A stretch of 26,768 nt of DNA from the NCBI GenBank assembly GCA_023260175.1, contig JALQWD010000121.1:1-26768 (forward strand), given 5' to 3'. Made by a program: the position numbers and the translations under genes. The DNA is from Candidatus Nanopelagicaceae bacterium. GTDB lineage: Bacteria > Actinomycetota > Actinomycetes > Nanopelagicales > Nanopelagicaceae. The notes beneath the pieces are model-generated. The model saw only the letters and a list, made by a program, of their open reading frames with translations. It did no database searches and had not been told where the DNA came from. Shown piece by piece: positions 7,118 through 14,158 of the stretch; positions within the stretch are counted from its first letter, which is position 1, and every line of letters begins with the position of its first letter.

Positions 7118-8802
7118 GTACCAATACGCGCTGCTTGCGACGTTGGACCAAATGTTGCAAAAGAATATTCTCCTGTAAGGCGCACTATCCGTACACCTTC
7201 GCTCTCAAGATAATTGAGAATCAATTCAACCTCTTCGTGATTAACGCTTTGCAAGAATCCGCTGTCGCTTACCTGCTCTGAGATCAAATCTAAAGCTTCA
7301 AGAGCCGCTGCAACTGAAGTCGTAGCAGTGGAGATATTTGTGGCAGCTAAGCGGCCATATCTAATTGCTACAAACTCCCAATGCTCGCCATGCGGCTTGG
7401 CCACAACTAATTCTGACAATTTTGCTATTGAGCCAAGCCTTTCAATTCTGCTGGCTGCACGGACCAGATGTGCATATTTATTACGGACCTCAATGGCCTC
7501 CTCGAACTTTTCATCCAACGAAAGTTCAGCCATATTTAATGTAGAGCGCTCATGAAATTCTCGGAAGTCGATCTCTAGAAGATTTCTATATTTAGCGGTG
7601 ATCTCACTGTACGAAGCGACTGATTGCGCACCTATACACGGGGCTGCACACTTATTGATTTCAAAGAGAATGCAGGGCGCAGCGGTTTTGATTGATTTGT
7701 CGGTGATCTTCTGCTTGCACTGTCTAAGTGGGAGGAAATCATGGATTGCTGCCAAGGCGCCTTCAATCGCGCTGCCGCCACTAATAGGGCCAATGGAGCC
7801 AGATGGATCGACTGGCGCACCTTTGGAAATAATTATTCTTGGGAAATTTTCATCCGTTAATTTGAGCCAGGCAACTCTTTCGGGGAATCTTGATCTTCGG
7901 TTATATCGAGGTTGCGCACCTTGAATCAAACGAAGTTCTCGGACCTGCGCCTCAAGCGCTGTCGGCGTAACAATGCAATCAATACTTTCAGTAATAGCTA
8001 TCATTTCGCGAATTCGTTTTCGACTCTCGCCGGCAGTGAAATAGGTTCTGACTCGAGATCTCAAATTCTTTGACGTGCCTACATATAGAGGTTCACCTTT
8101 TGCATCCTTAAAAATGTAGACGCCAGGGGCGGCTGGGATATTTGCTGCAAGGTGTTTTTTAGCGGCCTGCGCCTTGGTTATGCGATTGGAGAAATCCTTC
8201 AATTCCTCTAATGTGAAGATTCCGAAAGAGCCCATGCGTTCGATTAATCCATGTAGGACAGAGACAGTTGCACGAACATCATCAAGCGCTCTGTGATTTG
8301 GCGTGGTCTCGGTTTTAAAGAATTCAGCAAGGGTAGAGAGTTTGAAGTTTCGCACTTCATCTCGATTTAAAGTGTGACGAGCAATCTTTACCGTATCTAA
8401 AACTTGAAACTTGGGCCATTGGTATCCAAGTTGTTCCGCTGCAGCTTTTAGAAAACCAATGTCGAACTGTGCATTATGCGCAACTAAAACGGTCTCCTCT
8501 GGGCTGCCTAGAAATTCCAAAAATTGCGGAAAGGCTTCTTGAATGTTTGGAGCGGGCAGCAACATCGCCTCAGTAATTCCGGTGAGCACGGTGATAAATG
8601 GCGGAATTGGCACTCCGGGGTTGATTAGTGTTTGGTATTCTCCAATTACCTTTCCACCGCACACTTTCTGTGCGCCAATTTCGGTAATTGCATTTAAACC
8701 AGGGGATCCACCGGTCGTTTCCAAATCAAGTACTACGAAAGTGGTCGCAGCTAAATGGCGACCCAAATCATCAAAGCTTGCCTGCCATGATGTCGCTTCC
8801 AT
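7096..8802 (-). CDS. DEDDh exonuclease fused to GIY-YIG/UvrC-like nuclease domain
   Basis: A 568-residue protein with two nuclease modules. The N-terminal third is a DnaQ-like 3'-5' exonuclease with D26 and E28 (LDLETTG), D114 (NAQFD) and H170...D175 (HRALDD), so the DEDDh set is complete. The middle is a UvrC/Cho-type GIY-YIG endonuclease beginning PGVYIFKDAKGEPLYVGTS at about 226 (GVY...YVG), with the arginine-containing NLRSRVRTYF and an acidic TALEAQVREL. Further on, KFEEAIEVRNKYAHLV resembles a UVR motif. The family is known in actinobacteria and is adjacent to trpD in Mycobacterium. It probably acts in DNA repair, incising and trimming damaged strands; the exact role is inferred. The leaderless start is supported by TACTCT. 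Confidence 0.88.
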   Translation of the reverse strand: MEATSWQASFDDLGRHLAATTFVVLDLETTGGSPGLNAITEIGAQKVCGGKVIGEYQTLINPGVPIPPFITVLTGITEAMLLPAPNIQEAFPQFLEFLGSPEETVLVAHNAQFDIGFLKAAAEQLGYQWPKFQVLDTVKIARHTLNRDEVRNFKLSTLAEFFKTETTPNHRALDDVRATVSVLHGLIERMGSFGIFTLEELKDFSNRITKAQAAKKHLAANIPAAPGVYIFKDAKGEPLYVGTSKNLRSRVRTYFTAGESRKRIREMIAITESIDCIVTPTALEAQVRELRLIQGAQPRYNRRSRFPERVAWLKLTDENFPRIIISKGAPVDPSGSIGPISGGSAIEGALAAIHDFLPLRQCKQKITDKSIKTAAPCILFEINKCAAPCIGAQSVASYSEITAKYRNLLEIDFREFHERSTLNMAELSLDEKFEEAIEVRNKYAHLVRAASRIERLGSIAKLSELVVAKPHGEHWEFVAIRYGRLAATNISTATTSVAAALEALDLISEQVSDSGFLQSVNHEEVELILNYLESEGVRIVRLTGEYSFATFGPTSQAARIGTYDLTNA

Positions 8803-8825
8803 GAGTTGAAGAGTAAATTAGAGAT
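8803..8825. promoter_or_regulatory. 23-base divergent leaderless promoter pair with overlapping -10 hexamers
   Basis: Minus-strand TACTCT (8810-8815) ends seven bases before the ATG at 8802. Plus-strand TAAATT (8814-8819) ends six bases before the ATG at 8826. The two hexamers share the TA at 8814-8815, giving the symmetric core AnnnTAnnnT. The two genes are separated by exactly 23 bases. Confidence 0.55.
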
Positions 8826-9578
8826 ATGACAAATGCACCTGCAGGTTGGTTATCTGATTTTGCTGCTGATGGCAGCGGCGAGAATTCAAAGACCGGAATT
8901 GTTCTTGTACATGGGTTTACAGGTTCGCCGGCCGCTATGCGTCCGTGGGCTCATTTTCTAAACGATCGCGGCTACACAGTTCGCGTGCCACGTCTTCCGG
9001 GGCATGGCACCAAGTGGCAAGATTTAAATGAAGTGAAGTGGCAAGAATGGCCAGATCGCGCCGCCAAGGACGTCGAAGAGCTATTAGGTAAATGCGAACG
9101 CGTATTTATCTTTGCGCTCTCTATGGGTGGCGCAACATCCATACAAGTTGCGCATCGCTACGGAGATAAAATCGCAGGATTAGTTTTCGTAAATCCAATG
9201 ATCACTATTAAAGGCCCAGCGATTCATTTCGCACCGATCGTTGCAAAGTTGACCCCAAAGATGAAAGCAGTTGGTGGAGATATCAAAAAGCCTGGTGCTA
9301 GCGAGTGGTCTTATGACGCGCTACCTACTAAAGGCGTGTTGCAACTCAATGCACTACTAAAAGATTCTCGCGCAAAGTTGCCAGAGATTAAAGCGCCATT
9401 CATGATCTTTCATTCAAAAGACGATCATGTTTTGCCTGTTTACAACACGGAAATTTATATGGATGAGATTGGTTCAAGTCAAAAGCAGCGAATCGAATTA
9501 ATTAATAGTTATCATGTGGCAACTGTTGATTATGATCAAGATTTTATCTTTGAAAATTCGTTACAGATGTTGGCTTAA
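8826..9578 (+). CDS. Alpha/beta-hydrolase, carboxylesterase/monoacylglycerol lipase type
   Basis: A 250-residue cytoplasmic hydrolase with a complete catalytic triad. The nucleophile is S99 in FALSMGG, the acid is D200 in FHSKDDHVLP and the base is H230 in NSYHVATVD. The oxyanion region is VLVHGFTGSPAAM (residues 27-38). The pattern RLPGHGT and the compact size resemble the Est30/YvaK carboxylesterase and bacterial monoacylglycerol lipase group. Substrates are probably short- to medium-chain esters or monoglycerides; this is inferred. Its start is leaderless, and its stop codon overlaps the convergent DUF3046 stop through a shared TTAA. Confidence 0.85.
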   Translation: MTNAPAGWLSDFAADGSGENSKTGIVLVHGFTGSPAAMRPWAHFLNDRGYTVRVPRLPGHGTKWQDLNEVKWQEWPDRAAKDVEELLGKCERVFIFALSMGGATSIQVAHRYGDKIAGLVFVNPMITIKGPAIHFAPIVAKLTPKMKAVGGDIKKPGASEWSYDALPTKGVLQLNALLKDSRAKLPEIKAPFMIFHSKDDHVLPVYNTEIYMDEIGSSQKQRIELINSYHVATVDYDQDFIFENSLQMLA

Positions 9579-9766
9579 TTCCAACGATTATCAATATCAG
9601 GTTCACGTCTAACTAAGATTTTCCAGATCTCATCTGGCTCAAAACCCGTAGCTAGCGCCGCTTCAATTGTCATAGAGCCAAGCTCCGTAATCGCGACATC
9701 TTTGGCAAATGTTTCCGCATTTGGGTAAGCCTGATTTAGGCGGCTCCAGAATTCACTAATTCGCAT
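9575..9766 (-). CDS. DUF3046 small protein
   Basis: A 63-residue protein starting MRISEFWSRLNQAYPNAETFAKDVAITELG. It matches the usual DUF3046 opening (M-R-x-x-EFW-x-R) and the later x-Ala-Leu-x-x-Gly-x-x-Pro-x-x-x-Trp pattern (ATGFEPDEIWKILV). The function of the family is unknown. In many actinobacteria this gene lies just upstream of recA; no recA is seen here. The open frame extends to an ATG at 9784, but family alignment from memory places the start at 9766. It overlaps the end of the upstream LysE gene by 11 bases, so it is probably translated from the exporter transcript. No clear Shine-Dalgarno site is seen. Confidence 0.8.
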   Translation of the reverse strand: MRISEFWSRLNQAYPNAETFAKDVAITELGSMTIEAALATGFEPDEIWKILVRREPDIDNRWN

Positions 9767-10394
9767 TTGTAAAGGCCAATCCAATCGCTAGAGCTGCAAT
9801 ACCTATTGCGCTAAATGCAGTTAGTGCTCGGCGCACTTGAGGCCGTTGAATCCATTTGGCAGAACGATCAACAATAAGAATCATCATCGAATACCAGCTC
9901 ATTGAGATCACTGCCCAAATCAACGAAAGTATGAAAATTCCCCAACCGAGATTGAATGAATTCGGAACAAATTGGGGGACTAAGCCAACGCTAAAGACTG
10001 CTGCTTTCACATTGGTTAAGTTCGTTGTAATTCCGATTCTAAAAGCCGGCCCGAATGCCTTCGCCTTCTCACCGCTTTCATATTCAAATCTTCCCGCCTG
10101 ATTCTTAAGTTGCATAAGAGTCTGAATAGATAGGAAAGTCAGATAGGCAACTCCAGCCCACTTTAAGATATTAAAAGCAGTTGGCGATGCTTGGAATACG
10201 GCGGATAGGCCGACGCTACTTAAAACACCCCAAATAACTAAGCCCGTAGTATTTCCGAAGACCGAATAGAAGGCTGCCTCTTTGCCGCTTAGGATTGATT
10301 GACGTAGCACCATTGCAACGCCTTGTCCGGGAACTGCCACAATTATTAAAACGGTTAACGCAAATGCAGGGATTACTTGAAGAAAATCAATCAT
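9756..10394 (-). CDS. LysE/RhtB-family amino-acid exporter (second of tandem pair)
   Basis: A 212-residue integral membrane protein with about six helices. It opens with the family signature AVPGQGVAMVLRQSILSGKEAAF, a form of PGP-x6-R-x3-G-x3-G, near residues 20-42. The segment ITTNLTNVKAAVFSVGLVPQFV corresponds to the conserved L-x-NPK-x3-F-x5-PQF motif, although Asn-Pro-Lys is replaced by Asn-Val-Lys. Such proteins export amino acids such as lysine, homoserine or threonine by proton antiport; the substrate is not predictable. It overlaps the preceding paralogue by four bases (ATGA), which suggests coupled expression and possibly a paired transporter. Confidence 0.82.
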   Translation of the reverse strand: MIDFLQVIPAFALTVLIIVAVPGQGVAMVLRQSILSGKEAAFYSVFGNTTGLVIWGVLSSVGLSAVFQASPTAFNILKWAGVAYLTFLSIQTLMQLKNQAGRFEYESGEKAKAFGPAFRIGITTNLTNVKAAVFSVGLVPQFVPNSFNLGWGIFILSLIWAVISMSWYSMMILIVDRSAKWIQRPQVRRALTAFSAIGIAALAIGLAFTNAN

Positions 10395-11017
10395 GACTTT
10401 TCAAAAGCAACGCGGATACCGAAACCAATTAATGCTACACCTGAAGCTCTCTCAATAATCTTTTGCACTCTTGGATTCTGTAGCGTTTCTTTCGCAAAAC
10501 TTGCCCCGTAGATCATCATGGTGAACCAGATCAGTGTCAGAAGATTATGAATTGTTGCTAGCAGTAAACCACCCACTATTGCGGGGAATTCTTCAGGTAA
10601 GAATTGGGGCAGAATCGCAATATAGAAAACGCCAGTCTTTGGATTGGTTAGATTAATAAGTAACGCTCTGTTAAATGCTTTGCGAGTTGAAGTCTTGTCT
10701 GCGATCTTTGCTTGCACAGTTTCATGAGTGATATTCCTAGATTCCCAAAGCATCTTGATACCTAGATAAATTAGGTAGATCGCACCGGCCCACTTAACAA
10801 TCGCGTATGCAATGTGAGATGCAATTAGCAATGCGCTGATACCAAGGGCGGCTGCAGCGCCCCAGATCCAAACTCCGGTAAGAATTCCGGCAACAGTTGC
10901 GTATGCCGTTGATTTGCCGCCAATAGTTACAGAGCGAAGTACTTGAGCAGTATCTAGCCCTGGAAGCATTGTTAATAATCCAGCCAAAACTGCGAAGCTA
11001 AGTAAGTTCTGCAACAT
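10391..11017 (-). CDS. LysE/RhtB-family amino-acid exporter (first of tandem pair)
   Basis: A 208-residue integral membrane protein of the LysE superfamily, with about six helices. The N-terminal motif is MLPGLDTAQVLRSVTIGGKSTAYATVAGI (compare PGPD-x6-R-x3-G-x3-G). The second motif, LLINLTNPKTGVFYIAILPQFLP, has an intact NPK and PQF. It probably exports an amino acid or derivative by proton antiport. It is first in a three-gene leftward unit with its paralogue and DUF3046. Its ATG is preceded six bases upstream by a -10-like TAGACT that overlaps the promoter of the divergent 75-residue membrane protein. Confidence 0.85.
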   Translation of the reverse strand: MLQNLLSFAVLAGLLTMLPGLDTAQVLRSVTIGGKSTAYATVAGILTGVWIWGAAAALGISALLIASHIAYAIVKWAGAIYLIYLGIKMLWESRNITHETVQAKIADKTSTRKAFNRALLINLTNPKTGVFYIAILPQFLPEEFPAIVGGLLLATIHNLLTLIWFTMMIYGASFAKETLQNPRVQKIIERASGVALIGFGIRVAFEKS

Positions 11018-11040
11018 GGCGGCAGTCTAGTATTTGCGAC
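11018..11040. promoter_or_regulatory. 23-base divergent leaderless promoter pair with overlapping -10 hexamers
   Basis: Minus-strand TAGACT (11024-11029) ends six bases before the ATG at 11017. Plus-strand TAGTAT (11028-11033) ends seven bases before the ATG at 11041. They share TA at 11028-11029, and the core is AGTCTAGTAT. The intergenic length is again exactly 23 bases. Confidence 0.6.
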
Positions 11041-11268
11041 ATGACAAAGGCGAAGGTTTTTGAATGGCTCGGCGTGGTTACGGCCATTGCATATTCATTA
11101 TTAGTTGCGTCAAATACCGGACTCGAATTCATCGGCTTCACCTTGCTTTTGCTTAGCTCTTTGCTTATCGGCATCTGGGCATACCTTGGTAAACATAAGG
11201 GAATACTCTTTTTACAGTTCTTCTATGCCACAGCAGGCATCATCGGAATGATTCGTTGGTATAACTAG
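11041..11268 (+). CDS. Small three-helix membrane protein, unknown function
   Basis: A 75-residue hydrophobic protein with helices near 7-24, 28-48 and 54-72. It has a few charged residues at the ends (MTKAKVFEW, GKHKG) and closes with GMIRWYN. The helix pattern is loosely like small PnuC/YgjV-type membrane proteins, but I cannot assign a family with confidence. Reality of the gene is supported by a leaderless -10 seven bases upstream in a defined divergent promoter. It is also supported by a stop codon that abuts the stop of the convergent dehydrogenase with no spare bases. Confidence 0.65.
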   Translation: MTKAKVFEWLGVVTAIAYSLLVASNTGLEFIGFTLLLLSSLLIGIWAYLGKHKGILFLQFFYATAGIIGMIRWYN

Positions 11269-12297
11269 TTAATTTGCTGGCTTAATAATCGTGATGCCAT
11301 CTTGGATTGCAGTAGCCATTTCAGGAAGAGCAGTGAGTGCCTCTTCTAAAGAGATGGTTCGTTTAATAAATCGCTCGGGATTTAATTTACCTTCCGCGAT
11401 CATTTGCAGCATCTTTGGATAATCAACTGCTGCCATTCCGTGTGAACCGAGTATCTCTAATTCCCAGCCGATTAATCTGGCCATCGCCATAGGAGTTAAT
11501 CCGTCTTCGGTTAGCAATAAACCTAATTGCAAATGCTTACCTAGACGGCGCAGAGATTTAATCGAGATTTCTGCTGTCTTCTGGCTACCCAAGGCATCGA
11601 TAGCTACATGGGCTCCACCAAGTTTTTGAATCTCTTCAATGGCGACATCACTTTTAAATAGATAGTCAGCGCCAAGTTCCTTTGCATTATTAAGCGCCTG
11701 TACGTTGATATCAACCGCGATCACTTTTGCGCCAAGTGCTTTGGCAATCATCACAGCAGAGAGACCAATGCCTCCGCAGCCAACAATTGCTACTAATTCT
11801 CCTGCCTGCACATTTGCTCTAGCGGTTAAGCCTCGAAATGAAGTTGCAAATCTGCAACCTAGCGCAGCAGCAACTTCGAATGAAATTTCATCAGGAATTG
11901 CAATTAGGTTGAAATCTGCATTTCTGATTTCGACATATTCAGCGAAGCTACCAAATTGCGTAAATCCTGGTTGAGTTTGGGTAGGGCAAACCTGCGCATT
12001 TCCTTCAAGGCACCAGGTACAAGTACCACACCCATTTACAAATGGCACGGTAACGCGATCACCGATTTTGAAACCTTTTACTTGATTTCCTATCTGCGCC
12101 ACGGTTCCCGCTAATTCGTGACCAGGTACATGTGGAAGAGAAATATCGGAATCATGTCCTGCATATCCGTGCCAATCACTACGACATAAACCAGTGGCCT
12201 CCACTTTTATTAGAACAGACTTTGGCGCTGGATACGGAACTTCAATTTCGCGCACTTCTAAAGGTCCATTGAAACTCTCAAAATATAGGGCGCGCAT
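11269..12297 (-). CDS. Zinc-dependent medium-chain alcohol dehydrogenase
   Basis: A 342-residue cytoplasmic NAD(P)-dependent dehydrogenase. The catalytic zinc ligand C38 (GLCRSDWHG) and GHE at 59-61 lie in the GroES-like domain. The structural zinc site is C90, C93, C96 and C104 (CGTCTWC then C). The nucleotide-binding glycine motif VGCGGIGLSAVMIAKALGA follows in the Rossmann domain. The substrate is probably an alcohol or polyol, and the sequence does not decide which. The open frame extends to an ATG at 12327. The family normally starts at MRALYF, and a TATACT -10 lies six bases before 12297, so that start is chosen. Confidence 0.88.
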   Translation of the reverse strand: MRALYFESFNGPLEVREIEVPYPAPKSVLIKVEATGLCRSDWHGYAGHDSDISLPHVPGHELAGTVAQIGNQVKGFKIGDRVTVPFVNGCGTCTWCLEGNAQVCPTQTQPGFTQFGSFAEYVEIRNADFNLIAIPDEISFEVAAALGCRFATSFRGLTARANVQAGELVAIVGCGGIGLSAVMIAKALGAKVIAVDINVQALNNAKELGADYLFKSDVAIEEIQKLGGAHVAIDALGSQKTAEISIKSLRRLGKHLQLGLLLTEDGLTPMAMARLIGWELEILGSHGMAAVDYPKMLQMIAEGKLNPERFIKRTISLEEALTALPEMATAIQDGITIIKPAN

Positions 12298-12303
12298 TTG
12301 GAA

Positions 12304-12309
12304 AGTATA
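12304..12309 (-). promoter_or_regulatory. Leaderless -10-like element for the alcohol dehydrogenase
   Basis: TATACT on the minus strand ends six bases before the ATG at 12297. It is one base from the consensus TATAAT and decides between this ATG and the one at 12327. Confidence 0.6.
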
Positions 12310-12313
12310 TGGA

Positions 12314-12319
12314 TAACGT
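12314..12319 (+). promoter_or_regulatory. Leaderless -10-like element for the MOSC gene run
   Basis: TAACGT ends six bases before the ATG at 12326. The divergent -10 of the dehydrogenase lies five bases to the left without overlap. Confidence 0.45.
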
Positions 12320-12325
12320 TCTCCC

Positions 12326-12949
12326 ATGGCGAAAGTTCTTTCAGTAAATGTTGCAGCGGTAGTTCATGAAGGCGCATGGACAGGTAGCGAAGGTAGAACT
12401 GGAATTGATAAACGTCCCGCAACATCAAAAGTTAAATTCGAAAACGATGGCGTTGCGGGGGATGTCGTAGTCGATCGCAAGCATCATGGCGGCTATGACA
12501 AAGCAGTTTATGCATATGCCAGAGAAGATGCAGATTGGTGGGAGTCTGAAATCGGACGTGCCCTAAGTAATGGCTCTTTTGGGGAAAATTTAACTACCAC
12601 CGGAATTGATGTTAACGCCGCGCTAATTGGGGAGCGGTGGCAAATCGGCTCAGTGATCTTAGAAGTTTCCGAGCCACGAATTCCATGTCGCGTATTTGCT
12701 GGCTTTTGGGATCGCCCAACTCTAATTAAGGATTTCACTGATGCTAGAAAATCAGGCGCGTATCTAAGAATCATTCAAGAGGGTGAAATCTCCGCAGATG
12801 ATGAAATTACTGTGATTAAGAAGCCTGAACACGGAGTGAGTATTCGCGACATATTCGATGCAAAAGCGGGCGAGCGTGCGAAAATTAATCAGTTAAGGAC
12901 GGTCCACGAACTGTCCGATAAATATAAGGAATGGCTGAGCAAGCTTTAG
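12326..12949 (+). CDS. MOSC-domain protein (YiiM-like)
   Basis: A 207-residue cytoplasmic protein with a MOSC domain. Typical pieces are GVAGDVVVDRKHHGGYDKAVYAYA (read as GDVVVDRKHHGG), SFGENLTT and the cysteine of PRIPCRVFAGF, the residue thought to bind molybdenum cofactor or handle sulfur in this superfamily. The C-terminal helical part (about 160-207) resembles the extension of YiiM, which reduces N-hydroxylated compounds in E. coli. The role here, reduction of N-hydroxylated or related molecules, is inferred. It heads a rightward run and is followed after ten bases by the aquaporin gene, which has its own AGGAGA site. Confidence 0.85.
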   Translation: MAKVLSVNVAAVVHEGAWTGSEGRTGIDKRPATSKVKFENDGVAGDVVVDRKHHGGYDKAVYAYAREDADWWESEIGRALSNGSFGENLTTTGIDVNAALIGERWQIGSVILEVSEPRIPCRVFAGFWDRPTLIKDFTDARKSGAYLRIIQEGEISADDEITVIKKPEHGVSIRDIFDAKAGERAKINQLRTVHELSDKYKEWLSKL

Positions 12950-12959
12950 GAGAGTAGTT

Positions 12960-13601
12960 ATGAGCAAGAAGTTATTTGCAGAGTTCCTAGGAACTTTCAC
13001 CCTAGTTTTCTTGGGTGCAGGTGCAATCGTTTCAGGTAAGGCAGATCTGCAAGGTGTTGCATTCGCACACGGACTTGCCATATTTGTGATGGTTTCAGCG
13101 TTAGCTGGAATATCTGGCGCTCACTTTAATCCTGCAGTCTCAGCAATTATGTTGGCTACTAAGCGAATCAATGCACAAGAGTTTGCTTACTTCGTACTTG
13201 CGCAGTTAATTGGAGCATCAGTTGCATCTGCAGCTCTTAACTATATTTACGGTTCAGCAAATGGCTATGGCCTGCCAGCGATTTCAGAAGGAACATCTAC
13301 TACTGCAGGAGCGTTAGCTGAAGTAATTGGCACAGCGCTTCTAGTTCTAGTTATCTTCGGAGTAGCAGTTGATAAGCGAAGCAAGTTTGCAAATGAAGCG
13401 GGTTTACCAATCGGACTTACTATTACTGCAGTAATTCTCTCCGTGGGACCAATCACAGGTGCAGCGCTAAATCCAGCTCGCTGGTTCGGTCCAGCGCTGA
13501 TTTCCGGAGATTGGAATAACGCGGTTCTGTACATCTTTGCACCAATCGTTGGCGCTCTAATCGCTGGTTTTTCTTATCAAGCAGTAGCAAAGCCAGAGTA
13601 G
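12960..13601 (+). CDS. Aquaporin (MIP-family channel)
   Basis: A 213-residue membrane channel with six helices and two NPA boxes: GAHFNPAV (N57) in the first half and ALNPARWFGPAL in the second. The Arg after the second NPA is the usual selectivity-filter residue. FLGTFTLVFLGAGA at the start and the short loop E suggest an AqpZ- or aquaporin-type water channel; a glyceroporin would usually carry an Asp after the second NPA (NPARD). Start: AGGAGA lies 7-12 bases before the ATG. It is probably cotranscribed with the upstream MOSC gene and the downstream UPF0114 gene. Confidence 0.93.
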   Translation: MSKKLFAEFLGTFTLVFLGAGAIVSGKADLQGVAFAHGLAIFVMVSALAGISGAHFNPAVSAIMLATKRINAQEFAYFVLAQLIGASVASAALNYIYGSANGYGLPAISEGTSTTAGALAEVIGTALLVLVIFGVAVDKRSKFANEAGLPIGLTITAVILSVGPITGAALNPARWFGPALISGDWNNAVLYIFAPIVGALIAGFSYQAVAKPE

Positions 13602-13622
13602 CAAGAAGGGTAAAAGGAATAA

Positions 13623-14153
13623 ATGAAAGCCATAGTTCACCTAATCGAGGTAGTTCTATTTAGATCTCGGTGGTTACTTTCACCTTTATATCTAGGTTTA
13701 GTTGGCGCACTCGGTCTACTCGGCTATCGATTCCTAATTGAGTTTTGGCATTTGGCTTCTGATATCGGCCATATGGATTCACATCAATTCACTTTGGCTC
13801 TTCTCGCATTATTAGACTTGACATTGTTAGCGAATCTAATATTGATGGTCATCTTTGCAGGTTACGAGAACTTCGTTTCGCGTATTGATGAGGCTCGCAA
13901 TTCAGACGATCGTCCTCATTGGATGGGGACCATTGATTTCAGCGGATTAAAGATTAAATTGATCGGTTCGCTAGTTGCAATCTCTGTTATCGAACTACTT
14001 AAAGACTTCATCGAACTTTCTGGCCAGGATATGGTCCACGAAGGTACAAAGTGGAGAATTTATATTCACTTAACTTTCGTGATTTCAGGAGTTCTTTTTG
14101 CGCTCATGGATTGGATTGCGGAACAGCGTAAATTTGAAGGAACGCACAAGTAA
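13623..14153 (+). CDS. UPF0114 / YqhA-family membrane protein
   Basis: A 176-residue membrane protein that matches the E. coli YqhA pattern closely. It shows SRWLLSPLYLGL at the N terminus, then LLDLTLLANLILMVIFAGYENFVS, GTIDFSGLKIKLIGSLVAISVIELL and IHLTFVISGVLFALMDW. Four helices are evident. Molecular function is unknown, although the family is widespread and some members are associated with stress responses. A Shine-Dalgarno-like AAGGAA precedes the ATG. It lies between the aquaporin (21-base gap) and the MFS gene (5-base gap). Confidence 0.9.
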   Translation: MKAIVHLIEVVLFRSRWLLSPLYLGLVGALGLLGYRFLIEFWHLASDIGHMDSHQFTLALLALLDLTLLANLILMVIFAGYENFVSRIDEARNSDDRPHWMGTIDFSGLKIKLIGSLVAISVIELLKDFIELSGQDMVHEGTKWRIYIHLTFVISGVLFALMDWIAEQRKFEGTHK

Positions 14154-14158
14154 ATCAA

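Noticed and set aside
7598..7924. 108-residue plus-strand open frame inside the exonuclease/GIY-YIG gene
   Set aside because: Antisense to a gene with clear nuclease motifs; no promoter or ribosome site and no recognisable domain.
12298..12327. Alcohol dehydrogenase start at 12327, overlapping the MOSC ATG through CATG
   Set aside because: Family members start near MRALYF, and TATACT lies six bases before the ATG at 12297. The CATG overlap is attractive but not supported.
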